DNA from: Nocardia sp. NBC_00403
GTDB taxonomy: Bacteria; Actinomycetota; Actinomycetes; Mycobacteriales; Mycobacteriaceae
Assembly (NCBI RefSeq): GCF_036046055.1
Contig: NZ_CP107939.1
Coordinates: 7,564,001 to 7,628,000 of the forward strand
Direction: 5' to 3'
Length of the DNA: 64,000 nt
Shown: positions 51,241 to 60,021 of the stretch, one piece after another
Numbering within the stretch: position 1 is the first letter of the stretch
How the letters are laid out: each line of letters starts with the position of its first letter
Position numbers and translations under genes: made by a program
Notes under the pieces: generated by a model
What the model was told of the DNA's origin: nothing
What the model saw: only the letters and a program-made list of their open reading frames with translations
The model's database searches: none

Positions 51241-52543
51241 CGCCGAAATCGTCGAAGTCGCCGATAACGGCGGCCGGGACTGCTTCCGCGCCGGTCGGAA
51301 CGGTTACGCCGAGCTGACCGTCACGAGGCTTGTGCTCCTGATCGCCGGATCCGGGCGGCGGCGGCAACGCCAACCCGCCCGTGACACCTGGCTGGCCAGC
51401 GGGCGCAGGGGGTTTCGGCAACGGCGCGTCCGTCGAGGGATTCGTCCCCTCCGCCGGCGCGGGAGCCGGTTTGGTGTCGGGTTTCCCGCTCGCGGCGGAA
51501 CCGTTCTGCGCAGGCGGAATCACCGCGCCGGTCCCCGGTACCGGAGTCGGCTTCGGCGCTCCACCACCGAAATCGAACAGCGGTGTGCCGCTGGGAGTGG
51601 TCGAGGTGCCGCTGCCCGCAGTGCCGCCGCCGGTGGTGCTGCCGGGGTGGATGAGCTCGGGAATCGCCTTGTCGACCGATGTGGCCACGGTGTCCATGGC
51701 GTGGGTGCCGACCTCGACGATCTTGTCGATCAGGTGGGTGCCGATGTCGACTCCCGCGCTGATAGCCGCGGTGCCGAGTTGCACGCCCGCGGAGACCAAC
51801 TGCTGCTGCAATTGCAGCTGCGCCGCTGCGGCCGGATCCAAGGGCTGCCCGGTCGCAGCCGGAGTGGTGGCGTCGGGCACCAGTTGTCCGGGGGCGGTGC
51901 TCTGGTTGGCCGCGACGCCCGCCGGTGTGGTGACCGTGAGCGGTCCCATTTCGTCCAGACGCCGGGTGTGGCCGTCCATTTCCGTCTGCGCGGCCGTGAC
52001 CGTGGTGACGGCATCCCGCAGCGCCTGGGTCGCCCGCGCGATCACCGCATCGGTGTCCGGGGCCGAGGCCGCGTTGCCCATGATCACCCGGGCGTCCTTG
52101 CGGAAGTCCTCGATGATCTGGTCCACTCGCCGCGCGGCGCGGGAGCTGGTGACGTGCGCGTCACCGAGCACCGACAGGTATGCCGGTCCCCGGTCGGAGA
52201 TTTCGCCGATCTCGGTTCTGGTGGTGCGCAGCGCGGGCACCGCGGCGTCGGCGCCGGTGGATTCCCACGACGATTCCAGCGCGTGCAGGCCTTCGCGTTG
52301 CGGGGCCTCGGTGTCGGCCACCTGGGTGGAGGCGGCGGCCAACGCACTGGTGATGGCCTTGTCGGGGATGGCGACACCGGTGCCGAGCGAGGCGCGCAAC
52401 GACAGCAACGGCTGCACAAGCGCGGCCACGATCGGCGGATCGACATCCGGGTCCATGGTCGGCGTCGGAGTGGCTGCGGGCGTGCTGACCGGAGTCGTCG
52501 CCGCTCGCCTGCGCAAACCCATCAGGCTGCTCATGGTTCTCAT
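51227..52543 (-). CDS. ESX-associated protein with WxG-like helical domain and Pro-rich tail, 438 aa
   Basis: The N-terminal 45 residues are Thr/Pro-rich. Residues about 50-200 are a helical hairpin like WXG100 relatives (LQ/LRASLGTGVAIPDKAITSA, GLHALESSWESTGADAAVPA with W-x-x-x-G, AARRVDQIIEDFRKDARVIM). A Gln/Ala-rich helix follows (AAAAQLQLQQQLVSAGVQLG) and then a Gly/Pro/Thr tail ending GDFDDFGDDTL. Probably a type VII secretion substrate or partner. The ATGA overlap with the upstream gene and 14-base overlap with the next show one operon. No EccC/EccD machinery is in the window. Confidence 0.65.
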   Translation of the reverse strand: MRTMSSLMGLRRRAATTPVSTPAATPTPTMDPDVDPPIVAALVQPLLSLRASLGTGVAIPDKAITSALAAASTQVADTEAPQREGLHALESSWESTGADAAVPALRTTRTEIGEISDRGPAYLSVLGDAHVTSSRAARRVDQIIEDFRKDARVIMGNAASAPDTDAVIARATQALRDAVTTVTAAQTEMDGHTRRLDEMGPLTVTTPAGVAANQSTAPGQLVPDATTPAATGQPLDPAAAAQLQLQQQLVSAGVQLGTAAISAGVDIGTHLIDKIVEVGTHAMDTVATSVDKAIPELIHPGSTTGGGTAGSGTSTTPSGTPLFDFGGGAPKPTPVPGTGAVIPPAQNGSAASGKPDTKPAPAPAEGTNPSTDAPLPKPPAPAGQPGVTGGLALPPPPGSGDQEHKPRDGQLGVTVPTGAEAVPAAVIGDFDDFGDDTL

Positions 52544-52863
52544 GTCAGCGCCTCCCCTGCCTGGGAAATGGCACCCGCGGTGTCGGTATCGACGGTGTGC
52601 GTGTCCTTGTTGTAGTCACGCAGCACCTTCCCGTAGGCGGCAACCAGCTGGCCCGCGGTCGAGAGCGCCTGCGTGTGCTCGGCTACCGCTTCGTTGAATC
52701 GCGCTGCGAATCCGGCGCCGACCAGCCCGAGATCGGTGGCCAACTGCTCCGGATTCATCGCACCGGCCGCGGCCGCCGACGCGGACGCCAGCTGTTGCGA
52801 GACCGTATTCGCGATCGTGGTGTAGGCGGCAAGCACCGCCGGGTCGAGCTTCAGCGCGTCCAC
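52540..52863 (-). CDS. EspC/WXG100-like type VII secretion target, 107 aa
   Basis: Two-helix protein of ESX-substrate size: LDPAVLAAYTTIANTVSQQL, then ASASAAAAGAMNPEQLATDL, and second helix FAARFNEAVAEHTQALSTAG with QLVAAYGKVLRDYNKD. The Y-x-x-x-D motif (YGKVLRD) matches the general type VII secretion signal. GTG start at 52863 with AAGGGGG upstream. First gene of the three-gene operon. Confidence 0.78.
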   Translation of the reverse strand: MDALKLDPAVLAAYTTIANTVSQQLASASAAAAGAMNPEQLATDLGLVGAGFAARFNEAVAEHTQALSTAGQLVAAYGKVLRDYNKDTHTVDTDTAGAISQAGEALT

Positions 52864-53265
52864 TGTTCCCCCTTACGGAAAACCAATCTTTCGCTGTCGC
52901 GACACAATTCGACACAGTGAGCCTACTTGGCTCGTGGGCAGCGCGCGCCCTATCTCGGCAGGCGGACTGTTCCGATCGAATCTTAGCCGGAGCGCGCCGC
53001 TCGGTCCGACGCTGGTTGCCGGACCGACTGCCGTTGCGCAGTCCGGCAATTCGATGGCGCCAGCGCGCAGGGATAGTCACACCGACGGTTCGGATCAAAA
53101 AGTCCCCTTACGCTTCTGCGGCAGAGTCGGGGTCGCAGGCATTCGGTACGCACACCTCGGCGGTCGCGCCCGGAACACCACGCGAAGCCGGCGCGGACCC
53201 ACTAGCGTCCATTCGCATTCGGGCACATGCCCCACAGTCGCTGCAGACAAAGGACCTGACCAGGG
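52864..53265. other. 402-bp divergent gap
   Basis: Holds the promoters for the type VII operon and the aldose epimerase. No repeat was seen. A plus-strand open frame from 52917 has no coding character. Confidence 0.3.
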
Positions 53266-54060
53266 ATGACCACTGACGACATCACGCTCACGGCAGGCGA
53301 TGTTCGGCTGACAGTGTCAGCGGGCACTGGCGGACGGATCAGCAGCTTCACCGTCGACGACGTCGAGCTGCTGCGGCAGGGCGCGACGTTCGGTTGCTTT
53401 CCCATGGCCCCGTGGTGTGGCCGAATCCGCGACGGGCGCTTCACCAACGGGTCGGTGGTCCACCAACTCCCGCTGAACGCCGCACCGCACGCCATCCACG
53501 GCACCGTCCGCGATCGACCCTGGAAGGTGACTCGAACCTCCGGCACCGAGGCCGTCCTGACCCAGGAGCTCGCGGCGCCATGGCCGTTCGCGGGCCGAGT
53601 GACGCAATCCTTCGCGCTCACACCGGACTCGGTTGCCTTGACTATGGGCATCACCGCAGATGCCGACGCCTTTCCGGCACAGGCCGGGTGGCATCCGTGG
53701 TTCAACCGCAACCCGGTGCCCGGCAGGACGGGCGTCGCCATCGAGTTTTCGCCGGACTGGCAGGAAGAGCGGGGATCGGACTATCTGCCGACGGGTCAGC
53801 GCATCGAACCGCGCCCCGGCCCTTGGGACGATTGCTTCGGCATGCCGAGCGGCGTCGACGTCACCCTGGTCTGGCCGGAGTTCCTGGAGCTGAACATCGC
53901 AAGCCCCGAGCAGTGGGTCGTCGTCTTCGACATGACGGACGAGGCCGTGTGCGTCGAACCGCAGTCGGGTCCGCCGAACGGCCTCGACACACTGCCGCGC
54001 CTTGTCACCCCCGACGCACCACTCGCGATCGAATCCAGCTGGCGCTTGCGACGTTTGTAA
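53266..54060 (+). CDS. Aldose 1-epimerase (galactose mutarotase family), 264 aa
   Basis: Interconverts alpha- and beta-anomers of sugars such as galactose. Blocks: GCFPMAPWCGRIRDGRFTNG, catalytic His in NAAPHAIHGTVRDRPWKVT, second His in AQAGWHPWFNRNPVP, and a C-terminal acidic region EPQSGPPNGLDTLPRLVTPD. Subgroup with short sequence. ATG 53266. It lies 1.2 kb from the sugar catabolism operon and may help feed it, though it is not in the same operon. Confidence 0.88.
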   Translation: MTTDDITLTAGDVRLTVSAGTGGRISSFTVDDVELLRQGATFGCFPMAPWCGRIRDGRFTNGSVVHQLPLNAAPHAIHGTVRDRPWKVTRTSGTEAVLTQELAAPWPFAGRVTQSFALTPDSVALTMGITADADAFPAQAGWHPWFNRNPVPGRTGVAIEFSPDWQEERGSDYLPTGQRIEPRPGPWDDCFGMPSGVDVTLVWPEFLELNIASPEQWVVVFDMTDEAVCVEPQSGPPNGLDTLPRLVTPDAPLAIESSWRLRRL

Positions 54061-54065
54061 TCGCT

Positions 54066-54350
54066 GTCACCCCACGTCTCGCTGACCGCCGCGATCGAAT
54101 GGAGTGTCGCGCAACTCGGCGATGCGGACAAGGCACTGCTGTTGCGGCTGTGCCCTTTCGAGGGCGGTTTCACCTGGCAGGCCGCCGAGGCGGTGGCCGA
54201 ATCCGATGCCGCGGCGCTCGCGAACCTGGCCGCGCTCGTCGACCGTTCGGTGGTGACCGTCGGATCATCTTCCGGGACAGCGCGATATCGCATATCGGAA
54301 CGGTGCGCCACTACTGGCGACGCATGAAACAGCCACCGCCGCTGCATATT
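54066..54350 (+). pseudogene. Fragment of an AfsR/BTAD-type regulator
   Basis: Reads VSLTAAIEWSVAQLGDADKA then LLLRLCPFEGGFTWQAAEAV and LAALVDRSVVTVGSSSGTAR, then YRISE. This is the winged-helix part after the ATPase in AfsR-like regulators (compare GVIEWSWALLSPAERELAMR in the gene at 28189). Near 54299 a one-base loss breaks the frame: the next frame continues TVRHYWRR as in intact proteins (RYRLLETVRxYA). No ATPase or DNA-binding part precedes it. Confidence 0.6.
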
Positions 54351-54604
54351 TCCGGCCACGACACCGCTGACCGGTGCGAACTGGCAGGCCCGGGCCGAGC
54401 TGCTCGCCGACATCGTGGCGCAGCTGCCGATCATTCGGTCACGATGACCGTCAGCGGCAGTCCGCAGTGCAATGGTCCTTCGGTACGCAACCGCGCGTCG
54501 ATCGCGGATTCGAGCCGAGCCAATTCCTCGGAATCAATCGGTCGCCCTTCGGCATTACCGGCCGATCAGACGGCCCCGCTACCCCGTGATGCAATGATCT
54601 ACCC

Positions 54605-55264
54605 GTGACTCCGTGGCTTCCGCTCCTCAGTTCGTTGGTCGTCGCCGGTGTGGCGCTTATCGGTGTGGTGATCAACAATCGCACCAATCGCGGCGCGATC
54701 GCCGCCGCAGACGAGCGGAACCAGGTGATACTCGCGGCCGCGCAGCGCACCGTCGAACTGACCAATACCGCCGCCGAACAGCGTGGACACGAAATGTGGC
54801 GGCGCGAAACGATTCTGACGACCGTCAGCTCCGTGCTGGCCGTCGCCACCGAGGTTCGACAGCAGCTGTCGGCCTGCCACCGCTGGAATGTCGGGGGCAG
54901 CGACGACATCGACAGAATCGGCGAGGACATCGAGCAGACGATCTGGGGACGCGGCGGGCTCATCAACAAACTTCGCGTGCTGTCGGATCGCGAGATCCCC
55001 AGTCGTTGCGAAGATCTGCTGCGCACCCTGACCGCCGCCCGGAATATCACGTTGCAGCGATTGAAGATCGAGATGGACGACGAGGCGACCGGCGAGGAAA
55101 TGCAGGCCGTTCTCACCCTGTGGACGAAGGCGATCGCGCGGACCGTCGAGGAGGAACGCTCGGTCATCAACGCGACGCGCGCGGAACTCGGTATCGATGG
55201 CCTGAGCGACATTCCGGAGTTCGCGCCCGAGCCGTTGCCGGACCTGGCGCAGACCCCGGCTTAA
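54605..55264 (+). CDS. Membrane-anchored hypothetical protein, 219 aa
   Basis: GTG 54605 starts MTPWLPLLSSLVVAGVALIG VVINNRT, one N-terminal membrane helix, then a long helical soluble region (AIAAADERNQVILAAAQRTV, RRETILTTVSSVLAVATEVR, CEDLLRTLTAARNITLQRLK). The N-terminus with NNRTNRxAIxAADxRN is common in actinobacterial proteins of unknown role. Convergent with the dehydratase gene; 4 bases separate their stops. Confidence 0.6.
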   Translation: MTPWLPLLSSLVVAGVALIGVVINNRTNRGAIAAADERNQVILAAAQRTVELTNTAAEQRGHEMWRRETILTTVSSVLAVATEVRQQLSACHRWNVGGSDDIDRIGEDIEQTIWGRGGLINKLRVLSDREIPSRCEDLLRTLTAARNITLQRLKIEMDDEATGEEMQAVLTLWTKAIARTVEEERSVINATRAELGIDGLSDIPEFAPEPLPDLAQTPA

Positions 55265-55268
55265 CCGG

Positions 55269-56414
55269 TCACCATTCGGCGAAGGAACCGTCCTTGCGGT
55301 GCCACACCGGATTTCGCCAGCGGTGGCCGTGCTCGGCGGCGCGGGCGACCGCCTGTTCGTCGATCCGGATGCCGAGGCCGGGCGCCTCGAGCAGGTCGAC
55401 GTAGCCGTCCCGGTAGGCGAAAACGGCCGGGTCGAGGAGATAGTCGAGCAGGTCGGATCCGGTGTTGTAGTGAATGCCGAGGCTTTGTTCCTGGATGAGC
55501 AGGTTCGGGGTGGCGAAGCCGACCTGCAGGCAGGCCGCGAGCGCGATGGGGCCGAGTGGGCAGTGCGGGGCGAGGGCGATATCGCGGGTCTCGGCGCAGG
55601 CGGCGATTCGGCGGACTTCGGAGATGCCGCCTGCGTGCGAGAGGTCGGGTTGGATCACGGCGATGCCTTGGTCGAGCACGGTGTCGAAGTCCCACCGTGA
55701 ATACAGTCGCTCGCCGGTGGCGATGGGAATGCTTGTGGCGCGGGTGATTTCGCCGATCTGGCTGCTCGCCTCCGGTACCAGCGGCTCTTCGACGAAGAAG
55801 GGCAGGTAGGGCTCGAGCAGCGGCAGCACGCGCCGTGCCATGGGGATGGAAACCCGGCCGTGGAAGTCGACGGCGATATCGAAGTCGTCGCCGGTCGCCT
55901 CCCGCACGGCGGCTACCCGCTCCACGATCGCCATGGTAGCCCGTGGCGTGTCGATCAACTCCAGTTCGGCCGATCCGTTCATCTTGATGGCGGTGAAGCC
56001 CTGTCGCTTTCGTTCCAGCGCGGCCTGTGCGACATCGTCGGGCCGGTCACCGCCGATCCAGCTGTACACCCGGATCCGGTCGCGGACCGCGCCGCCCAGC
56101 AGCTGCCACACCGGTACCCCGAGCGCCTTTCCCGTGATGTCCCACAGCGCTTGGTCGATCCCGGCGACCGCACTGGACAGGATCGGTCCACCGCGATAGA
56201 AGCCGCCTTTGGTGAGCACCTGCCAGTGCGCTTCGATGCGCATCGGGTCCTGGCCGATGAGGTAGTCGGCCAGTTCGTCGACCGCGGCGGCGACCGTGTG
56301 CGCGCGGCCCTCGATCACCGGCTCACCCCAACCGGTGATGCCCTCGTCGGTGTCGATGCGCAGGAAGCACCAGCGCGGCGCAACCAGGTAGGTGGTGAGT
56401 GCGGTGATTTTCAC
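55269..56414 (-). CDS. dgoD: Galactonate dehydratase-type enolase-superfamily enzyme (DgoD-like), 381 aa
   Basis: Dehydrates an aldonate (for example galactonate) to the 2-keto-3-deoxy acid. Mandelate-racemase subgroup: KITALTTYLVAPRWCFLRID, WGEPVIEGRAHTVAAAVDEL, the K-x-N/T block in GFTAIKMNGSAELELIDTP, metal ligands in FDIAVDFHGRVSIPMARRVL, FFVEEPLVPEASSQIGEIT, ATGERLYSRWDFD, and the His base in QPDLSHAGGISEVRRIAACA. Last gene of the operon; ATG 56414 overlaps the SDR stop by 4 bases. D-galactonate is the best guess; other aldonates are possible. Confidence 0.88.
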   Translation of the reverse strand: MKITALTTYLVAPRWCFLRIDTDEGITGWGEPVIEGRAHTVAAAVDELADYLIGQDPMRIEAHWQVLTKGGFYRGGPILSSAVAGIDQALWDITGKALGVPVWQLLGGAVRDRIRVYSWIGGDRPDDVAQAALERKRQGFTAIKMNGSAELELIDTPRATMAIVERVAAVREATGDDFDIAVDFHGRVSIPMARRVLPLLEPYLPFFVEEPLVPEASSQIGEITRATSIPIATGERLYSRWDFDTVLDQGIAVIQPDLSHAGGISEVRRIAACAETRDIALAPHCPLGPIALAACLQVGFATPNLLIQEQSLGIHYNTGSDLLDYLLDPAVFAYRDGYVDLLEAPGLGIRIDEQAVARAAEHGHRWRNPVWHRKDGSFAEW

Positions 56415-57187
56415 CGGGACTCCTTTCGTACGCTCCAGCCGCCGTCGACGACCAGGTTGGTTCCGGTGATGAAGGACGCGTCGTCCGAGGCGAGAAAGGC
56501 GACCGCGGCCGCGACCTCCTCCGGGGCGCCGAGCCGGTCCAGGACGGTAGCCTGTGCCGAGAGCCTGCGGCCCTCGGCGTCCACGTCATCCCACACGGGG
56601 GTGAGGACGGGTCCGGGGAGGATGGCGTTGACCCGCACTCGGGACGGTCCGTACTCGACAGCGAGTTGCCGGACCAGGGCGGTCAGCCCACCCTTGGCCG
56701 CGGCGTAGACCGGATAGCCGGGAAGCCCGAAGTGGGCATGCACGCTGGAGACGGCGACCACGTTGCCGCGCCGAGCGCGCAGATCGTCGATGAAGGTGCG
56801 CACACCGAGGAACAGCGGCGTCAGGTTGATCGCGAGACCCTCGTCCCACTGCTGCCGGGTCAGCTCGTGTGCGGGGACGGTGGCCTGCATGGATGCGTTG
56901 CTGCACAAGAAGTCCAGCGGCCCGAAGCGCTCGGTGACGCGTTCCCGGAGCTCGATCCACGACCTTTCGTCCGACACGTCGCACCCGACGAATTCGGCGC
57001 GTTGGCCTGCGGCGCGGATCTTCGCCGCGACTTCCTGTCCCGCGGGTTCGGCGATATCGGCGATGACGACAGCCGCGCCCTCGGCGGCGAGGCGCTGCGC
57101 GGTGGCCGCACCGATCCCCGACGCGGCCCCGGTGACGACCGCGACCCGGTCTGCCAGACGACTCAATGGTCTTCCTTTCGTGGTCAT
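56411..57187 (-). CDS. SDR-family sugar dehydrogenase, 258 aa
   Basis: Probably oxidises the aldose at C1 to the lactone. Classical SDR: VAVVTGAASGIGAATAQRLA, CDVSDERSWIELRERV, DFLCSNASMQATVPAH, Ser-Tyr-Lys as VVAVSSVHAHFGLPGYPVYA followed by AAKGGLTAL, and TNLVVDGGWSVRKESR. ATG 57187 overlaps the kinase stop (ATGA). A TTG at 57166 with AAAGGAAG just upstream would match the conserved N-terminus better, so the true start may be there. Confidence 0.88.
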   Translation of the reverse strand: MTTKGRPLSRLADRVAVVTGAASGIGAATAQRLAAEGAAVVIADIAEPAGQEVAAKIRAAGQRAEFVGCDVSDERSWIELRERVTERFGPLDFLCSNASMQATVPAHELTRQQWDEGLAINLTPLFLGVRTFIDDLRARRGNVVAVSSVHAHFGLPGYPVYAAAKGGLTALVRQLAVEYGPSRVRVNAILPGPVLTPVWDDVDAEGRRLSAQATVLDRLGAPEEVAAAVAFLASDDASFITGTNLVVDGGWSVRKESR

Positions 57188-58128
57188 CGGTTGATGTCGG
57201 CCCCGGTGAGCAGACCGAGTTCGCGCCGCAGTGGCAGGCCTTGCCAGTCGCCCGGCACCGATACGGCGAAGGCGCCGCAGGTCGCGGCCAGGTCCAGGCG
57301 GTGCCGGACGGACCTGCCGTCGAGCACGCCTGCGAGGTAACCGGCGACGAACGCGTCGCCTGCCCCCACCGGATCGACGCTGGTGACGGCGATCGGTGGT
57401 TGCGTGATCAGCTCGCCGTCGTGCAGCGCGAGCGCGCCTTCGGCGCCGAGTTTGAGCACGACCTGCGAAGGACCTTGCGCAGCAAGGGCTTCAGCCATTT
57501 CCGCCGCGCTCGCCGCGGACACGAGCAGGGCCGCTTCCTCCGGTCCGGCGAACACGATGTCGGCAAGCGACACCAGCTCGGCCAGTTCCGCGGCGGCCTC
57601 CGACGGCGACCACAGCGCGCGGCGGTAGTTGATGTCCAGCGATACCGTCACACCGGAATCGACAGCGCAGTCCAACGCCGTGTGCACGGCCTCGCGCGCG
57701 GACGCGCTCAGTGCGGGCGTGATCCCGGTCAGGTGCAGCACCTGCGCCGCGGCGATCTGCGCACGGTCGATATCGTCCGCCGACAACCGCGACCCGGCCA
57801 GCCCCCTGCGGTAATAGGTGACGCCGATCCGATCGGCCGTCCGCCGCTCGCGCAGCATCAGTCCGCTCGGCAGCTCCGGATCGGTTCGACACCGCGAGAC
57901 ATCGACCCGCTCGGCCCGCAACCGATCCAGCACCATCCGGCCCACCGCGTCGTCCCCGACCGTGCCCACCCAGGCACTGTCGTGGCCGAGCCTGCTGACG
58001 CCGATGGCCACCGTCGCCTCCGCACCCGCGAAGTCCATCCGCATGGTCGCGCCGGGCGCCAACGGCCCCGGCTCGGTGGCGGCGACGACGCCGACAGCTT
58101 CGCCGAGAGTTACCAGATTGCCCCTCAT
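57184..58128 (-). CDS. PfkB-family 2-keto-3-deoxygluconate/galactonate kinase, 314 aa
   Basis: Phosphorylates the 2-keto-3-deoxy acid made by the dehydratase. PfkB signatures: NLVTLGEAVGVVAATEPGPL, FAGAEATVAIGVSRLGHDSA, the N-terminal DINYRRALWSPSEAA and the catalytic DPVGAGDAFVAGYLAG. The KDG kinase subgroup has the same RGLAGSRLSADDID and YRR-type blocks. ATG 58128 with GAGAGGGA 9 bases upstream; the start overlaps the stop of the 104-aa ORF by 4 bases. The frame to 58728 is shadow. Confidence 0.9.
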   Translation of the reverse strand: MRGNLVTLGEAVGVVAATEPGPLAPGATMRMDFAGAEATVAIGVSRLGHDSAWVGTVGDDAVGRMVLDRLRAERVDVSRCRTDPELPSGLMLRERRTADRIGVTYYRRGLAGSRLSADDIDRAQIAAAQVLHLTGITPALSASAREAVHTALDCAVDSGVTVSLDINYRRALWSPSEAAAELAELVSLADIVFAGPEEAALLVSAASAAEMAEALAAQGPSQVVLKLGAEGALALHDGELITQPPIAVTSVDPVGAGDAFVAGYLAGVLDGRSVRHRLDLAATCGAFAVSVPGDWQGLPLRRELGLLTGADINR

Positions 58129-58439
58129 GACAACTGGTCCCTCTCGACGGGCGCCCGGTCGCAGCACACGTCGAACTCGCCTCCGGCACAGGCGAGTTCG
58201 ATGTGCGTCGCAACGGGCAAGTTGTCCCTCATCGACAACCTCCCCGCGGCGCGGTATACCCGATCCGGTGAATGCGCGAGGCTGACACCGGCACAGGCAA
58301 AACCGATGAACGCGCGACCGACACGCACCTTGCCGAGAGCTTCCCCAGGTCGACAGAACATCCGGAAGCGCGACCCACCGAGACCGCCCCCGGCACGCGC
58401 GGAACCGAGGTGCCCTCGACCGAGCGAATCGACGGTCAT
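58125..58439 (-). CDS. 104-aa ORF from duplicated aldolase 3' ends
   Basis: ATG 58439 overlaps the aldolase stop (ATGA) and its stop overlaps the kinase start (ATGA), so it is translated in line if the operon is. Its end ELACAGGEFDVCCDRAPVER DQLS matches the aldolase end DACAGGDLDALRERVSVVRE QLS, and its middle AFIGFACAGVSLAHSPDRV matches PLIGDACAGGDLDALRERV. On DNA, units at 58125-58193, 58229-58298 and 58436-58504 align at nearly equal length (69, 70 and 69 bp). It may be noncoding junk kept in frame, or a small new protein. Confidence 0.55.
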   Translation of the reverse strand: MTVDSLGRGHLGSARAGGGLGGSRFRMFCRPGEALGKVRVGRAFIGFACAGVSLAHSPDRVYRAAGRLSMRDNLPVATHIELACAGGEFDVCCDRAPVERDQLS

Positions 58440-59047
58440 GACAACTGCTCCCGCACGACCGATACGCGTTCACGCAGCGCGTCGAGATCGCCACCGGCAC
58501 AGGCATCGCCGATGAGCGGCGAACCCATCCCCAAGGCTGCGGCGCCCGCATCCAGGTATGCCTCGATATCGGTGAGACCGACGCCGCCGGTGGGGACCAA
58601 GGGGATGTCGGGCAGTGGCGCACGGATGGCTCGGAGGTATTCGGGCCCGCCCACCGAGGCGGGAAAGACCTTGACCATGGTGCTGCCTGCCGCTCGCGCG
58701 TAGTGAATCTCGGTGGGGGTGAATGCACCCGAGATCACCGGGACGCCGAGTCGGCGGCCCTCGGCGATGACCTCGGCACTGACGATCGGGGTGATCAGGT
58801 AGGCCGCACCCGCGTCGACCGCTCGGGCGGCGTCCCGGGCGCTCAGCACCGAGCCGACGCCGATGGGGTGGCCCGATCCCGCGCAGTCGCGCAGCGCATC
58901 GAGCGCGCCCGCGGAGGTGAGGGTGAATTCCACTGCCGTGATGCCGGATTCGTGCAATACGGCGGCGACTTCCGCGAACCGCGCGGCCGTGGGGGCACGC
59001 AGGATCGCGATGATCGGCGTGTCGAGATTCAAGGGGCTATCGGACAT
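58436..59047 (-). CDS. 2-keto-3-deoxy-6-phosphogluconate/galactonate aldolase, 203 aa
   Basis: Cleaves the kinase product to pyruvate and glyceraldehyde 3-phosphate. Class I KDPG aldolase fold: PIIAILRAPTAARFAEVAAV, catalytic Glu in GITAVEFTLTSAGALDAL, GVGSVLSARDAARAVDAGAA, Schiff-base Lys in GSTMVKVFPASVGGPEYLRA and phosphate loop VPTGGVGLTDIEAYLDAG. Length is normal. ATG 59047 overlaps the end of the lactonase by 11 bases. Confidence 0.92.
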   Translation of the reverse strand: MSDSPLNLDTPIIAILRAPTAARFAEVAAVLHESGITAVEFTLTSAGALDALRDCAGSGHPIGVGSVLSARDAARAVDAGAAYLITPIVSAEVIAEGRRLGVPVISGAFTPTEIHYARAAGSTMVKVFPASVGGPEYLRAIRAPLPDIPLVPTGGVGLTDIEAYLDAGAAALGMGSPLIGDACAGGDLDALRERVSVVREQLS

Positions 59048-59948
59048 CGGATCTCACCAACCCCGCGTCGGCGTATGGGGTGGCGGGCAGACCGGTCACG
59101 CCAGGCGTGCAGACGAACAAACGACCGGCGTCGGGCTCGAGCGCGGCCGGTCCCTCGGCGGCGGTGGTGATCACCAGGACATCCAGATCCGGCCCCACGA
59201 AAGCACAGCTGGACACTTGCGACGGGCCGACGTCGATGACGGCACACTGCCGCCCGGAGGGGTCGAAAGCGCGAACCTGGCCGGCACCCCAGACCGCCAC
59301 CCACACGCGACCGTCCGTGTCGACGGTCAGTCCGTCGGGATCGCCGTCGTCGAATCGGGCGAACGGCCGTCTGCCACCGAAAGTGCCTGTGGCAAGGTCA
59401 TATTCGAATGCATCGATGCGCTGGGTCGGGCTGTCGGCGTAGTAGAGGATAGCGCCGTCCGGGCTCCAGCCGAGCCCGTTGGAGATCGTCACCCCGGCGC
59501 GCAGGATGCCGAGCGTGCCGTCCGGGTCCAGTCGGTAGAGAGTAGCGCTGCCCTCGACACCGTCCTCGGACATCGTGCCTGCGAGCAGTCTTCCCCTGGG
59601 GTCGACCTTCGCATCGTTCAGGCGCCGCCGAATCCCATCGTCCGGCAACGACAGTGCGGCGACTCGGTCGACGGTGCCGTCGGCCTCGATTCGGTAGAAG
59701 GTCGCGCCGGCGGTCACGAGCAGTCCACCGGATGCGCACGGCACCACCGCACTGACCGGAGGGTCCAGCCCGATCGTGGATCGGTGGGCGAGATCCGGAC
59801 CGCTGTCACCGAGGGTCAGCCGCGCGCGGTGGACGTGGCCGCCGCGAATGTCCACCCACAGCACTTCTTCGGTGCGGCTGTCCCACACCGGACTTTCGCA
59901 CAACCGCCCCGGCGGCGGGCCGCACGGATGCGCGCGCAACATGATCAT
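59037..59948 (-). CDS. SMP-30/gluconolactonase-type sugar lactonase, 303 aa
   Basis: Opens the lactone made by the dehydrogenase. Six-blade propeller with metal ligands: RLCESPVWDSRTEEVLWVDI (Glu), SVPDGIRRRLNDAKVDPRGR-type blade (LPDDGIRRRLNDAKVDPRGR), VTISNGLGWSPDGAILYYAD (Asn) and FARFDDGDPDGLTVDTDGRV (Asp). No signal peptide, so cytoplasmic. ATG 59948 with GGGAG upstream. 73 bases after the permease. Confidence 0.9.
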   Translation of the reverse strand: MIMLRAHPCGPPPGRLCESPVWDSRTEEVLWVDIRGGHVHRARLTLGDSGPDLAHRSTIGLDPPVSAVVPCASGGLLVTAGATFYRIEADGTVDRVAALSLPDDGIRRRLNDAKVDPRGRLLAGTMSEDGVEGSATLYRLDPDGTLGILRAGVTISNGLGWSPDGAILYYADSPTQRIDAFEYDLATGTFGGRRPFARFDDGDPDGLTVDTDGRVWVAVWGAGQVRAFDPSGRQCAVIDVGPSQVSSCAFVGPDLDVLVITTAAEGPAALEPDAGRLFVCTPGVTGLPATPYADAGLVRSDVR

Positions 59949-60021
59949 GGTTTCGCTCCCGATATCTCGGTTGGCCGACGGCAACGGTGATCGCCACCGG
60001 TCGGCAGAACATGGCAAACGG

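Noticed and set aside
52917..53276. 119-aa plus-strand frame before the epimerase
   Set aside because: Arg/Ser-rich random-looking translation, overlaps the epimerase start in another frame.
54431..54566. Possible short minus-strand coding remnant (RPIDSEELARLESAIDARLR, ending LPLTVIVTE)
   Set aside because: Protein-like, but no start codon with ribosome site after the upstream stop; left unannotated.
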